Shown: positions 27,283-36,016, counted from the first letter of the stretch. The stretch is DNA of 64,000 bases from Flavobacteriaceae bacterium (GCA_030835825.1 JAURRA010000018.1:32632-96631), one strand, 5' to 3'. The notes: a model not told the origin generated them from the sequence alone. Translations and numbers: made by a program.

Positions 27283-28299
27283 ATGGTCATTTGGAGGTTT
27301 TTGTTTTTTTTTGTGCTCTATTCGGCCACCTCATATGGGCAATTAGGCGGTAATTCCACTTATCAGTTTCTAAATCTAATATCGTCGCCTAGACAGGCCA
27401 GTTTGGGAGGAAAAGCCATTACTAATGTCGACTACGACGTGAGTCAAGGTCTGTATAACCCAGCAGCCATAAATCCAGAAATGGATGGTGAATTGGCCTT
27501 GAACTTTGCTAATTATTTGGGTGATATATCCTATGGAACAGCAGCTTATGCTTTTACCGTAGATCGGCGTATACAAACGTTTCACATCGGAATGCAATTT
27601 GTCAACTACGGGACATTTGACGGTTATGATGTCGCTGGATTGCCTACTAATGAATTTTCGGCAAGTGAAGCAGCCTTGTCCCTGGGGTATGCCAGACAGA
27701 TTGGACGGTCGGATTTTTATGGTGGTACAGCAATTAAAATAATTACTTCTAAACTGGAGCAGTACAATTCCATTGGACTTTCTGCTGACTTTGGAATCCT
27801 ATATATCAATGAGGCTATTGATTTTAATATGGCATTAGCAGTCCGAAACATTGGAGGTCAACTCAAAACTTATGCTGGCCTTCAAGAGAAACTACCTTTC
27901 GAAATTACATTGGGTCTTTCTCAGAAATTAGAAAATGTACCTATCCGATGGCATTTGACTCTCGAAAATCTTCAACAATGGCCCTTAGCTGTGGCAAGTC
28001 CGGGGCGGGTAGAAACAGATTTAGACGGTAACCAAACAGAAGAAAGGGTTGGGTTTGCCAATAAGGCGTTGAGACATGTTATTTTTGGGGCCGAATTATT
28101 TCCCGATCGCGGTTTCAATCTACGTATAGGCTATAGTTTTCGGCGGGCCGAAGAATTGCGTATTTTGGAGCAACGTAACTTTTCTGGATTGTCATTTGGT
28201 TTTGGAATGAAACTCAATAACTTGCGCTTCAGTTTTGCGCATGCCCGTTTTGCTGCTGCATCTAATACGAGTTTTTTCGGATTGCAACTCAAATTATGA
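27283..28299 (+). CDS. porQ: Type IX secretion system protein PorQ
   Basis: 338 aa. Signal peptide (LFFFVLYSATSYGQ) followed by a PorV/PorQ-like beta barrel: LGGNSTYQFLNLISSPRQASLGG, then YNPAAINPEMDGELALNFANY and many strands ending FFGLQLKL. PorQ is an outer-membrane part of the type IX secretion system, which exports C-terminally tagged proteins and serves gliding in many Bacteroidota. The ATG of cmk overlaps its stop (ATGA), an arrangement I recall as common for porQ. It implies that the organism has a full type IX system elsewhere. Confidence 0.9.
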   Translation: MVIWRFLFFFVLYSATSYGQLGGNSTYQFLNLISSPRQASLGGKAITNVDYDVSQGLYNPAAINPEMDGELALNFANYLGDISYGTAAYAFTVDRRIQTFHIGMQFVNYGTFDGYDVAGLPTNEFSASEAALSLGYARQIGRSDFYGGTAIKIITSKLEQYNSIGLSADFGILYINEAIDFNMALAVRNIGGQLKTYAGLQEKLPFEITLGLSQKLENVPIRWHLTLENLQQWPLAVASPGRVETDLDGNQTEERVGFANKALRHVIFGAELFPDRGFNLRIGYSFRRAEELRILEQRNFSGLSFGFGMKLNNLRFSFAHARFAAASNTSFFGLQLKL

Positions 28300-28982
28300 G
28301 AACAAATAAAATAACAATAGCTATCGACGGCTATTCTTCGACAGGAAAAAGCACTCTAGCTAAAGCTTTAGCAAAAGAGTTGGGCTATCTGTATGTTGAT
28401 TCTGGCGCCATGTACCGTGCTGTGACACTTTATGCTTTGGATCATGGTATAATTTCAGACCGTTTAGATACAGATTTACTCATTACAAAATTACCGGAAA
28501 TTAATATTGAATTTAGATTAAATGCATCCTCTCAAGTTGGTGAAATGTTTCTCAATGGTAAAAATATAGAAGGGCCTATCCGCAGCATGCGCGTTTCGGA
28601 TTGGGTTAGTCCAGTTGCTGCCGTGTCTGAAGTGAGGACAAAAATGGTTGCCATGCAACAAGCCATGGGTTTAGATAAAGGAGTCGTGATGGACGGTCGT
28701 GATATAGGGAGCGTTGTCTTTCCTGATGCGGAGCTCAAATTGTTTCTCACGGCAAGCGATGATATTCGCTCTCAACGTCGGTTCGATGAATTGAAATCCA
28801 AGTCAACAGATCTTTCCCTTCAAATGGTCAAGGCCAATTTGATCTCTCGAGATCAGCAAGATTCTTCTCGCGAAGACTCTCCGCTGATAAAATCGCCTGA
28901 CGCCATAGTTATTGACAATTCAAATTTGACCATAAAGGATCAATTAGAATTGGTCCTAAAACTTGTTGAAGGATTGGATTAA
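28296..28982 (+). CDS. cmk: Cytidylate kinase
   Basis: 228 aa. Phosphorylates CMP and dCMP with ATP. Seen: P-loop IDGYSSTGKSTLAKALAKEL (about 9-28), YVDSGAMYRAVT, VMDGRDIGSVVFPDAELKLFLTA, and RRFDELKSK. Length is normal for the family. Its start overlaps the porQ stop in ATGA, so a nucleotide kinase is translationally coupled to a secretion gene. Its 3' end overlaps the convergent outer-membrane gene by 4 bases. Confidence 0.95.
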   Translation: MRTNKITIAIDGYSSTGKSTLAKALAKELGYLYVDSGAMYRAVTLYALDHGIISDRLDTDLLITKLPEINIEFRLNASSQVGEMFLNGKNIEGPIRSMRVSDWVSPVAAVSEVRTKMVAMQQAMGLDKGVVMDGRDIGSVVFPDAELKLFLTASDDIRSQRRFDELKSKSTDLSLQMVKANLISRDQQDSSREDSPLIKSPDAIVIDNSNLTIKDQLELVLKLVEGLD

Positions 28983-29506
28983 AAGGTATAGCCAATTGTA
29001 ATTCCTAATCTTGGCGAAATTTCAGGTGTATTTTTTGTGTCTAGAAAATTTCTACCCACACCTCCATAGATAGATCCTACAAACCCCAGCTTTGACCTGA
29101 ATTTTATGCCAACCGACAGACCAACAGCGAGTTGAGAAAATTTTTCGTAAGTAGCATTTACATCATATTTTCCGCGACTGTAGATGAGGTACAATTCGGA
29201 AAAAAAACCTGAATTGGGTCGATCGCCAAAATAAAATTTATAAAATCCAGTTAGCGCAAAGGATTCGTAGTAATAGGGGCCATCATCTGAAAACCGTTTG
29301 TCTCCACCTAAGCTGATGAGTAATGAGGCTCCAACACCAGATTCTTCATTGAGGTAGCGCTCATAACTTAAATCAATGGCCTTAAAAATGAGAAGGTTAC
29401 CTATATTTAACGAGGCCTCGTTATTTCGAATTGTTTTTGCTGAGGGTTCCTCTTGACAAAAAGCAATTGTTGAACATAGTGCAAGCAGGTAAAAAATGGA
29501 TTTCAT
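28979..29506 (-). CDS. Outer-membrane beta-barrel protein (DUF3575-like)
   Basis: 175 aa with a signal peptide (MKSIFYLLALCSTIAFCQ). Mature sequence has strands such as LNIGNLLIFKAIDLSYERYLNEESGVGASLLIS and FYKFYFG, and ends ISPRLGITIGYTF, an outer-membrane barrel signature. The GNLLIFKAIDLSYER start resembles DUF3575 barrels of Bacteroidota. Function unknown. Its 3' end overlaps cmk and it is preceded by the frame-broken BON-LysM gene, 18 bases upstream. Confidence 0.75.
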   Translation of the reverse strand: MKSIFYLLALCSTIAFCQEEPSAKTIRNNEASLNIGNLLIFKAIDLSYERYLNEESGVGASLLISLGGDKRFSDDGPYYYESFALTGFYKFYFGDRPNSGFFSELYLIYSRGKYDVNATYEKFSQLAVGLSVGIKFRSKLGFVGSIYGGVGRNFLDTKNTPEISPRLGITIGYTF

Positions 29507-29523
29507 GATTATCGCATCAGAGG

Positions 29524-29903
29524 TTAAACGTTCGGAATTATTATTTTTTGATTGATTGATATTTTGTTTGGACTCCTTATTTGATCCCTATTGGCATTAT
29601 AGATGTCAATATATTTACGCGGATCACGGTAATATTTTCTTGCAAGAATGGTTAAAGTCTCACCCTTTTTGACGCGGTGTAAGTGATAATAATCTTTGTT
29701 TAACACTTTAATATTAGCCCTAAAATCATTTGGTTTTTCCCCGCCAACACTTTTGAGCGGAGGTATAATTCGTTCCTTTCATATGGGGTATTGACGATAC
29801 CGACCATATTGATCTTACCGTCGACAACGTCAATTTTACCGTTTTTTATTTTTATTTTTTTCCCTAGCCGAAAGACGCTAGCGTATTTGGAGAGTAAATC
29901 CAT
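29524..29903 (-). pseudogene. BON-LysM (Kbp/YgaU-like) gene split by a frame change
   Basis: The 5' part starts at ATG 29903 (MDLLSKYASVF) and encodes a BON-like region (KIDVVDGKINMVGIVNTPYERNELYLRSKVLAG), then stops at 29700-29702. The LysM half (YYHLHRVKKGETLTILARKYY) follows in the next frame and ends at 29524. Reading one extra base at GGGGAAAAAC (about 29735-29745) joins them as AGK-PNDFRANIKVLNKDYYHLH, matching the layout of BON-LysM proteins such as E. coli Kbp. The LysM part has only a GTG as possible own start. Causes: loss of one A, a -1 ribosomal shift, or a sequence error. A longer 5' start at 30044 would add a membrane segment. Kbp binds potassium in E. coli; the role here is unknown. 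Confidence 0.72.
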
Positions 29904-30124
29904 AATTGAGGTAAGTTTTGATTTGGTTTTACCAATATAGGTAAAAAGAACAACATAAAGCCCAAAAAAAACCAGAATATAGGGTTGTTTTTCAGGTATA
30001 ATTGTATTTTTGCCCGCCTTTGAATGCGATTTGGTGGATTTCATTGGCAGCTAACAACAATCAACTTCTGATTTGAATCGCTCAATCCACTTAAAATCAG
30101 AATACAAAACCAAAACCATCAGCT

Positions 30125-32002
30125 ATGGCTGAAAACGAAACACAAGACGAAGCTTTGCACAACGAAGATGCGTCACAAGAAACCCCACAATCAGAAACTG
30201 CTGCTACCGATGCAGTTCAATCAAAAGAAACAACAGATTACCACCAAGTTGATCCGGACCAATTCCTGAAAGATTTTAATTGGGAAAATTATGAAGAGGG
30301 TATTGACGCTCTTGAGGATAAGCAATTGGCTGAATTTGAGAAGTTAGTTGAAGCCAACTTTGTGGATACATTAACGGATGAGGTAGTCAAAGCGACAGTA
30401 ACTTTTATTTCGGATAGAGATGTAATTGTTGATATCAACGCAAAATCAGAAGGTGTCATTTCACTTAACGAATTCCGGTACAATTCAGCGCTTAAAGTCG
30501 GCGATACTGTAGAAGTTATGGTAGATGTCCGTGAGGATGCTACGGGACAATTGATCTTGTCACACCGTAAAGCTCGGGCCGTCATGGCATGGGATCGCGT
30601 GAATGCGGCTCATGAGTCAGGTGAAATTGTAAACGGATTTGTAAAATGTCGTACTAAAGGAGGAATGATTGTAGATGTTTTTGGCATCGAAGCATTCTTG
30701 CCGGGCTCGCAGATAGATGTCAAGCCAATTAGAGACTACGATCAATATGTCAATAAGACGATGGAATTCAAAGTGGTGAAAATCAATCACGAATTCAAAA
30801 ATGTTGTTGTTTCTCACAAAGCACTGATTGAGGCCGATATCGAAGAACAGAAAAAAGAAATTATTTCTCAACTAGAAAAAGGACAAGTGCTAGAAGGTGT
30901 GGTGAAAAATATCACGTCATACGGTGTATTTATGGACCTTGGAGGTGTCGACGGTTTAGTTCATATCACTGATTTGTCATGGTCAAGAATATCACATCCT
31001 AGTGAGATCGTTGAATTAGACGAAAAACTAAACGTCGTTATTTTAGATTTCGATGAAGATAAATCACGTATCCAACTTGGTTTAAAACAACTGAGCAAGC
31101 ACCCATGGGAAGCTGTTGGTGAAGGCATGAAGGTTGGGGACAAGGTCAAAGGTAAAGTAGCTGTTATTGCGGATTATGGTGCCTTTGTTGAAATTGCTGA
31201 TGGTGTAGAAGGATTGGTACACGTTTCGGAAATGTCTTGGTCCACGCATTTGCGTTCAGCTCAAGATTTTGTTAAAGTTGGCCAAGAGATTGATGTTGAA
31301 ATTTTGAGCATCGATCAAGAGGAGCGTAAAATTTCTCTTGGAATCAAGCAATTGACTTCCGATCCTTGGACTGATATAACCTCAAAATATCCAGTAGGGT
31401 CTCGACATAAAGGTGTTGTTCGCAACTTTACGAACTTTGGTGTTTTCCTCGAACTTGAAGAGGGCATCGATGGGTTGATATATATTTCAGACCTATCATG
31501 GACTAAGAAAGTCAAACATCCAAGTGAATTTTGCGCCGTTGGCGATGAGCTGGAAGTCGAGGTACTTGAATTGGATGTTGAAGGACGCAAACTCAGTTTG
31601 AGCCACAAACACACTATGGATAACCCATGGGACAAATATGAAGCCGAGTTTGCTCTAGGTACTGTTCACTCTGCTCAAATGACAGAAATGGTTGATAAGG
31701 GCGCTACAGTTGAGTTCAATGAGCACATCGTAGCATTTGTACCATCACGTCATCTTGAAAAAGAAGATGGATCCAAATTGACAAAAGGAGAAACAGCAGA
31801 ATTTAAAGTTATAGAATTTAACAAAGAATTCAGACGTGTTGTTGCATCTCATATGGCCATCTACAAGGAGGCCGAGGCTCAAATTGTCAAAAGCGCTGGT
31901 AAGAAGTCAAAACAATTGGCGGATGACGAGTCGAAACCAACTTTTGGTGATGCCAATGACACATTGAAGAAGCTGAAAGATGAAATGGAAGGCAAGTCCT
32001 AA
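30125..32002 (+). CDS. rpsA: 30S ribosomal protein S1
   Basis: 625 aa. A Glu/Asp/Gln-rich N-terminal tail (1-75) precedes six S1 (OB-fold) repeats, e.g. GVVKNITSYGVFMDLGGVDGLVHITDLSW, GKVAVIADYGAFVEIADGVEGLVHVSEMSW and GVVRNFTNFGVFLELEEGIDGLIYISDLSW for repeats 3-5. The first two are more divergent, as in ribosome-bound S1; the sixth is degenerate. S1 unfolds mRNA and supports initiation on weak leaders, which matters in Bacteroidota where Shine-Dalgarno sites are poor. It is followed by a clear terminator and is monocistronic. Confidence 0.95.
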   Translation: MAENETQDEALHNEDASQETPQSETAATDAVQSKETTDYHQVDPDQFLKDFNWENYEEGIDALEDKQLAEFEKLVEANFVDTLTDEVVKATVTFISDRDVIVDINAKSEGVISLNEFRYNSALKVGDTVEVMVDVREDATGQLILSHRKARAVMAWDRVNAAHESGEIVNGFVKCRTKGGMIVDVFGIEAFLPGSQIDVKPIRDYDQYVNKTMEFKVVKINHEFKNVVVSHKALIEADIEEQKKEIISQLEKGQVLEGVVKNITSYGVFMDLGGVDGLVHITDLSWSRISHPSEIVELDEKLNVVILDFDEDKSRIQLGLKQLSKHPWEAVGEGMKVGDKVKGKVAVIADYGAFVEIADGVEGLVHVSEMSWSTHLRSAQDFVKVGQEIDVEILSIDQEERKISLGIKQLTSDPWTDITSKYPVGSRHKGVVRNFTNFGVFLELEEGIDGLIYISDLSWTKKVKHPSEFCAVGDELEVEVLELDVEGRKLSLSHKHTMDNPWDKYEAEFALGTVHSAQMTEMVDKGATVEFNEHIVAFVPSRHLEKEDGSKLTKGETAEFKVIEFNKEFRRVVASHMAIYKEAEAQIVKSAGKKSKQLADDESKPTFGDANDTLKKLKDEMEGKS

Positions 32003-32015
32003 CAAATGATACAAA

Positions 32016-32040
32016 AACCCTCCATTGGAGGGTTTTTTTA
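32016..32040 (+). terminator. Intrinsic terminator after rpsA
   Basis: AACCCTCC-ATT-GGAGGGTT, an 8-bp perfect stem, followed by a T run, 14 bases past the rpsA stop. Confidence 0.92.
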
Positions 32041-32078
32041 TGAATTGGCAATACGATTTAAATTACATAAAAATGGCG

Positions 32079-32086
32079 TAACTTTG
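32079..32086 (+). promoter_or_regulatory. TAnnTTTG promoter box before pyrR-pyrB
   Basis: TAACTTTG predicts initiation near 32090, almost on the ATG of a five-codon frame (32091). That leaves no room for a PyrR-binding attenuator upstream of pyrR. Confidence 0.55.
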
Positions 32087-32090
32087 CCAC

Positions 32091-32108
32091 ATGAGTAATA
32101 TAAGATGA
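32091..32108 (+). other. Five-codon frame (MSNIR) overlapping the pyrR start
   Basis: ATG AGT AAT ATA AGA TGA: its stop overlaps the pyrR ATG (ATGA). With the promoter box ending at 32086 the mRNA may start at or next to this ATG, so a leaderless mini-frame would deliver ribosomes to pyrR. Could be chance. Confidence 0.3.
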
Positions 32109-32644
32109 GTCAAAAAGAGCTACTTAGCGCCCGCGATTTGCAAATCACAATTCGAAGATTGGCCTGTCAATTGATTGAAAATCACGGCGATTTTAGGGAT
32201 ACTGTCCTCATCGGTATTCAGCCAAGAGGCAAAATGCTCACCCAAAGACTCGTCCATATTCTTCACAACGAGTACAATGTTCAACATATTACATCAGGGT
32301 TTTTAGATATCACTTTTTATCGAGACGATTTTCGCAGAAACGATAAACCTATTGAGGCCAATTCCACTGAAATTGATTTTGTAGTTGAAAATAAGAAAGT
32401 TGTTTTTATTGATGATGTATTGTATACTGGTCGAAGTATAAGAGCGGCTCTGACAGCAGTGCAGGATTATGGTAGACCATCCCAAATTGAACTATTAATT
32501 TTAATTGACCGTAGATTTAGCAGGCATTTACCAATTCAACCCGATTATTGCGGACGTCAAGTCGACGCTATTAATGAGGAACATGTGGTGGTGAGTTGGA
32601 GTGAGCTTCATGGAAATGATGCAGTATTGCTAAAAAACCAATGA
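32105..32644 (+). CDS. pyrR: PyrR: bifunctional pyr operon regulator / uracil phosphoribosyltransferase
   Basis: 179 aa. Seen: ILIG-type GIQPRGKMLTQRL near residue 40, and the PRPP loop VVFIDDVLYTGRSIRAAL (about 98-115), followed by LLILIDRRFSRHLPIQPDYCGR. PyrR proteins bind pyr leader RNA when UMP is high and also have uracil phosphoribosyltransferase activity. Here it heads pyrR-pyrB with a 4-base gap. I looked for a PyrR anti-antiterminator upstream and between the genes and saw none, so regulation by attenuation at this locus is not supported. Confidence 0.93.
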   Translation: MSQKELLSARDLQITIRRLACQLIENHGDFRDTVLIGIQPRGKMLTQRLVHILHNEYNVQHITSGFLDITFYRDDFRRNDKPIEANSTEIDFVVENKKVVFIDDVLYTGRSIRAALTAVQDYGRPSQIELLILIDRRFSRHLPIQPDYCGRQVDAINEEHVVVSWSELHGNDAVLLKNQ

Positions 32645-32648
32645 TCGA

Positions 32649-33578
32649 ATGAGTGGACTAAGCGTTAATCATTTACTGGGAATCAAATATCTCAATGAGG
32701 CAGATGTGCAATTGATTTTTGAAACAGCAGATCAGTTTAAGGAAGTTATTAATCGACCGATCAAAAAAGTGCCTTCCCTAAGAGATATTACTATTGCCAA
32801 TTTGTTTTTTGAAAATTCTACAAGAACAAAGTTGTCTTTTGAATTGGCCGAGAAAAGACTATCTGCCGATGTATTAAATTTCTCCGAATCACAATCCTCA
32901 GTCAAAAAAGGCGAAACTCTAATCGATACGGTTCAAAATATTTTATCGATGAAAGTCGATATGGTAGTGATGCGTCACCCAAGCCCGGGGGCACCTATTT
33001 TTCTTTCAAAACATATCGATGCGGCCGTGGTCAATGCTGGAGATGGAACACATGAACATCCAACTCAGGCGCTGCTCGATTGTTATTCCATTCGCGAACG
33101 TCTCGGTGATGTAGCGGGTAAAAAAGTAGTGATTGTAGGAGATGTATTACACAGCCGAGTGGCGCTTTCTAATATTTTTGCCTTGAAACTCCTTGGCGCT
33201 GAAGTTAAAGTCTGCGGCCCAAAGACTTTGTTGCCAAAGCATATCCAGAGCTTAGGGGTGGGTGTAGAATCAAACCTGAAGCAGGCCTTAGAGTGGTGTG
33301 ATGTTGCCAATATGCTTCGTGTACAAAACGAGCGTATGGTGACCAGTTATTTTCCCTCTACCAGGGAATATGCCATGCAGTATGGGCTGACTATGGATAT
33401 CCTTAATGGGTTGAGTAAAGAAATTATTGTCATGCATCCGGGACCTATCAATAGAGGTGTCGAAATCACTTCTGAGGTTGCCGATTCCGATCAAGCTATC
33501 ATTCTTAATCAAGTTGAAAACGGTGTTGCAGTGCGGATGGCTGTGATGTATCTATTGGCTTCAAAAATCAACCGATAA
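32649..33578 (+). CDS. pyrB: Aspartate carbamoyltransferase catalytic subunit
   Basis: 309 aa. Joins carbamoyl phosphate and aspartate in pyrimidine synthesis. Seen: the carbamoyl-phosphate loop FFENSTRTKLSFELAEKRL (about 55), the SSVKKGETL loop, HPTQALLD (about 138), VGDVLHSRVA and the C-terminal HPGPINRGVEI (about 262). No pyrI regulatory chain is adjacent, so allosteric control of the E. coli kind is not indicated here. Co-transcribed with pyrR and probably the following genes. Confidence 0.96.
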   Translation: MSGLSVNHLLGIKYLNEADVQLIFETADQFKEVINRPIKKVPSLRDITIANLFFENSTRTKLSFELAEKRLSADVLNFSESQSSVKKGETLIDTVQNILSMKVDMVVMRHPSPGAPIFLSKHIDAAVVNAGDGTHEHPTQALLDCYSIRERLGDVAGKKVVIVGDVLHSRVALSNIFALKLLGAEVKVCGPKTLLPKHIQSLGVGVESNLKQALEWCDVANMLRVQNERMVTSYFPSTREYAMQYGLTMDILNGLSKEIIVMHPGPINRGVEITSEVADSDQAIILNQVENGVAVRMAVMYLLASKINR

Positions 33579-33588
33579 CGAGATTCCC

Positions 33589-33897
33589 ATGAGAGACGAT
33601 TGTATGGTCGTGGTTACCAATGACGAGGCTGCAGTTTTTGAACAACTCAGTCATATTAATACCATTGAAAAGCATCTCATATTAGACCTTCATAAACTCG
33701 GGGTTTTGTCTGAAGAATGTATTATTAATTGTATTCAGGCCAGCGCCTTTCTCAATGGCCGATCTTTATCACTAGTGCTAATTGTATCGGAAAAAAACAT
33801 TTTGGAATTGCCTGACAGCTTATCTGTTGCCCCAACTTTAGTAGAAGCAGTGGATGTGGTGGAATTGGAAGTGATGGAACGGGATTTAGGATTTTAA
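33589..33897 (+). CDS. Conserved small protein between pyrB and rnz, unknown
   Basis: 102 aa, no signal peptide or membrane segment. It reads as alternating beta and alpha (CMVVVTNDEAAVFEQLSHI, HLILDLHKLGVLSEECIINCIQAS, LSLVLIVSEKNILELP), with a spacing like STAS/anti-anti-sigma folds, but I cannot assign it. It starts 10 bases after pyrB and ends 10 bases before the TTG start of rnz, so it belongs to the same operon. Relatives in this position occur in Flavobacteria. Confidence 0.65.
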   Translation: MRDDCMVVVTNDEAAVFEQLSHINTIEKHLILDLHKLGVLSEECIINCIQASAFLNGRSLSLVLIVSEKNILELPDSLSVAPTLVEAVDVVELEVMERDLGF

Positions 33898-33907
33898 ATT
33901 AGCCGAT

Positions 33908-34813
33908 TTGAAACTAACCATTTTAGGATACCATTCAGCAACACCCAGAGAGAATGCCAATCCAACATCTCAGGTTCTTGAGATCAAGAATCACTTTTTT
34001 CTGATTGATTGTGGTGAAGGTACTCAAGTGCAATTAAGGAAACATAAGGTCAGTTTTTCTAAAATTAAACACATTTTTATCTCTCATTTGCATGGTGATC
34101 ATGTTTTTGGCTTGATTGGATTGGTGTCTACCTTCAGATTATTGGGTCGTACATCCGATTTATATATTCATGGCCCAAAAGGAATTCAAGAATTGATTGA
34201 GGTCCAATTGAAACTGTCCCAATCTAGAATAGATTATAACTTGATTTTTAATGAATTAGAAGGAAATCAGTCACAAGTTGTTTTTGAAGACCAAAAGGTT
34301 GTCGTGACGAGCATTCCGTTAAAGCATCGCATCTATACCAATGGTTATTTGTTTTCAGAGAAACCGTCAGAAAGGAGATTGAATGCGCCTGCTTCCCATG
34401 ATGCTCATATCGACAAGGCCTATTTTTCAAAATTAAAGCAAGGTTATGATGTGACAAATAATTTAGGTCAATTAATTAAGAATGAAGAAGTTACGCTAGA
34501 CCCGCCACGGGCCAAATCATATGCCTATTGCAGCGATACAGCTTTTTCGACCTCTATCGTTCCGCTTATCAATAAATCTAATGTCTTATACCATGAAGCT
34601 ACTTTTCTTAATGAAGATGAAGATTTAGCTCGTAAAACCCTACACAGTACGGCTGCTCAGGCTGCCGAAATCGCAAAATTGGCACATGTACAGCAATTGA
34701 TTTTAGGTCATTTTTCCTCTCGATACGACGATGAAGATCGTTTTCTGAAGGAAGCCGGCGCCATTTTTAAGCCTACCTTTTTGGCAGAAAATGGTAAAGT
34801 TTTTGAGTGGTAA
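33908..34813 (+). CDS. rnz: Ribonuclease Z, TTG start
   Basis: 301 aa. Metallo-beta-lactamase tRNA 3' endonuclease. Seen: FLIDCGEGTQVQLRKH, the zinc motif SHLHGDHVFGL (HxHxDH, about 60-70), AYCSDTAFS (Asp), YHEATF, and LILGHFSSRY (His) near the end, plus the exosite region between. The conserved N-terminus KLTILGYHSATP fits a TTG codon at 33908 with no ATG available. None of the three tRNAs at the right end of this window encodes CCA, consistent with need for RNase Z processing of CCA-less precursors. Confidence 0.94.
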   Translation: MKLTILGYHSATPRENANPTSQVLEIKNHFFLIDCGEGTQVQLRKHKVSFSKIKHIFISHLHGDHVFGLIGLVSTFRLLGRTSDLYIHGPKGIQELIEVQLKLSQSRIDYNLIFNELEGNQSQVVFEDQKVVVTSIPLKHRIYTNGYLFSEKPSERRLNAPASHDAHIDKAYFSKLKQGYDVTNNLGQLIKNEEVTLDPPRAKSYAYCSDTAFSTSIVPLINKSNVLYHEATFLNEDEDLARKTLHSTAAQAAEIAKLAHVQQLILGHFSSRYDDEDRFLKEAGAIFKPTFLAENGKVFEW

Positions 34814-34864
34814 CATTCTCATTATCACATTTTTTAACCAAAGAATTTCTTGTAAATTGCACCT

Positions 34865-35509
34865 ATGAAAAACGATCTAGGAGATTTGAGAAAATCCTAT
34901 CAAAAAGGGGCTTTGGATGAGGCTCAAATTCCTTCAAACCCTTTGGTCCTTTTTGATCAATGGTTTTTAGAAGCCGCTAATCACGATGGGGTGGACGAAG
35001 TAAACGCCATGACCCTATCAACATCTGATACTGACGGTTTCCCTGGCTCTCGTGTGGTCTTGTTAAAAGGATATAATGTGGATGGCTTTACATTTTACAC
35101 CAATTATAACAGCCGAAAGGGTCGTGCCATTGAATCGAATTCACGAGTTTGTTTGTCATTTTTCTGGCCAGCGTTAGAGCGGCAGATTATTATTAAAGGA
35201 GAAGCGACTAAAATTAGTGATGCCGAAAGTTTAGCTTATTTCGAGAGTCGTCCTCGTGGTAGTCAAATTGGAGCCCATGCGTCTTCTCAAAGTGAGGAAG
35301 TGCTGAACCGGGACTTTTTGGAAGAGCAATTGGATTTTTATGAAAACAAATTTAAGGGTGAAGCTGTTCCCAAACCAGTCCATTGGGGTGGCTATTTGGT
35401 CCGAGCTCAATCCTTTGAATTTTGGCAAGGACGGGATAACAGATTACATGACCGAATTGTGTTTGTTAAAGATGGTCAACGTTGGCGCCGGATGAGGCTA
35501 GCGCCCTGA
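34865..35509 (+). CDS. pdxH: Pyridoxamine 5'-phosphate oxidase
   Basis: 214 aa. FMN enzyme that oxidises PNP or PMP to PLP. Seen: MTLSTSDTDGFPGSRVVLLKG (FMN site, about 43-63), FYTNYNSRKGRAI, SFFWPALERQIIIKGEA, SRPRGSQIGAHASSQSE, and the C-terminal EFWQGRDNRLHDRIVF followed by RRMRLAP, which contains the PLP-contacting Arg and His. Complete and of normal length. It lies between rnz and a phosphatase in a same-strand run; PLP users rocD and cysteine desulfurase lie elsewhere in the window. Confidence 0.95.
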   Translation: MKNDLGDLRKSYQKGALDEAQIPSNPLVLFDQWFLEAANHDGVDEVNAMTLSTSDTDGFPGSRVVLLKGYNVDGFTFYTNYNSRKGRAIESNSRVCLSFFWPALERQIIIKGEATKISDAESLAYFESRPRGSQIGAHASSQSEEVLNRDFLEEQLDFYENKFKGEAVPKPVHWGGYLVRAQSFEFWQGRDNRLHDRIVFVKDGQRWRRMRLAP

Positions 35510-35521
35510 TAGATATTTACT

Positions 35522-36016
35522 ATGACCAAAACATTGATACTTATGAGACATGGTAAGTCATCATGGGACCATCCTGTGAGTGATCGAAGTAGACCATTAC
35601 AAGCCAGAGGCATCAATGACGTTTCTAAAGTAGGCGATTTTTTTGCAGAACAAGGCTATAAAATTGATGCGGTTTATTCTAGCCCTGCCGAACGTGCTGC
35701 AATGACTTGTTCAATTTTCTGTTCAAGTATTGATTGGCCCCTTGAGAAGGTCGTTTTCAACGAAAAACTATATGATTTTTCCGGGGATTTGGTTTCTAAA
35801 GTAGTAGAGAATTTGAATGACGAATGGCATACAGTGATGATCTTTGGACATAATTTTGCACTTACAAAGTTAGCTAACTCTTGGGGCGATGAAGCCATAG
35901 CAAATGTACCAACTGGTGGCCTGGTAATGTTGTCTTTTGAGGTGAACTCTTGGAGGAAAGTTGGTACTAATGGCAAGACGGAATTATTTATTAAACCAAA
36001 ACAAATTAGCATTTGA
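35522..36016 (+). CDS. Histidine phosphatase family protein, SixA-like
   Basis: 164 aa. Seen: the RHG catalytic motif LMRHGKSSWDHPVSDRSRPLQARG (about 7-30), SSPAERAAMTC with the second Arg, and the second His in IFGHNFALTKLA (about 110). The short single-domain form resembles SixA, a phosphohistidine phosphatase. Its stop overlaps the TTG start of ppk1 in TTGA, so it is translated together with polyphosphate kinase, whose own catalysis uses a phosphohistidine. A role in that pathway is inference. Confidence 0.87.
   Translation: MTKTLILMRHGKSSWDHPVSDRSRPLQARGINDVSKVGDFFAEQGYKIDAVYSSPAERAAMTCSIFCSSIDWPLEKVVFNEKLYDFSGDLVSKVVENLNDEWHTVMIFGHNFALTKLANSWGDEAIANVPTGGLVMLSFEVNSWRKVGTNGKTELFIKPKQISI

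Noticed and set aside
29524..29706. The LysM half as an independent small gene.
   Set aside because: Its only start is a GTG inside the natural linker, and sequence before it in the same frame continues the BON-LysM linker (PNDFRANIKV).
32040..32105. PyrR-binding attenuator upstream of pyrR.
   Set aside because: The promoter box leaves almost no leader, and no alternative hairpins with a PyrR-binding loop were seen.
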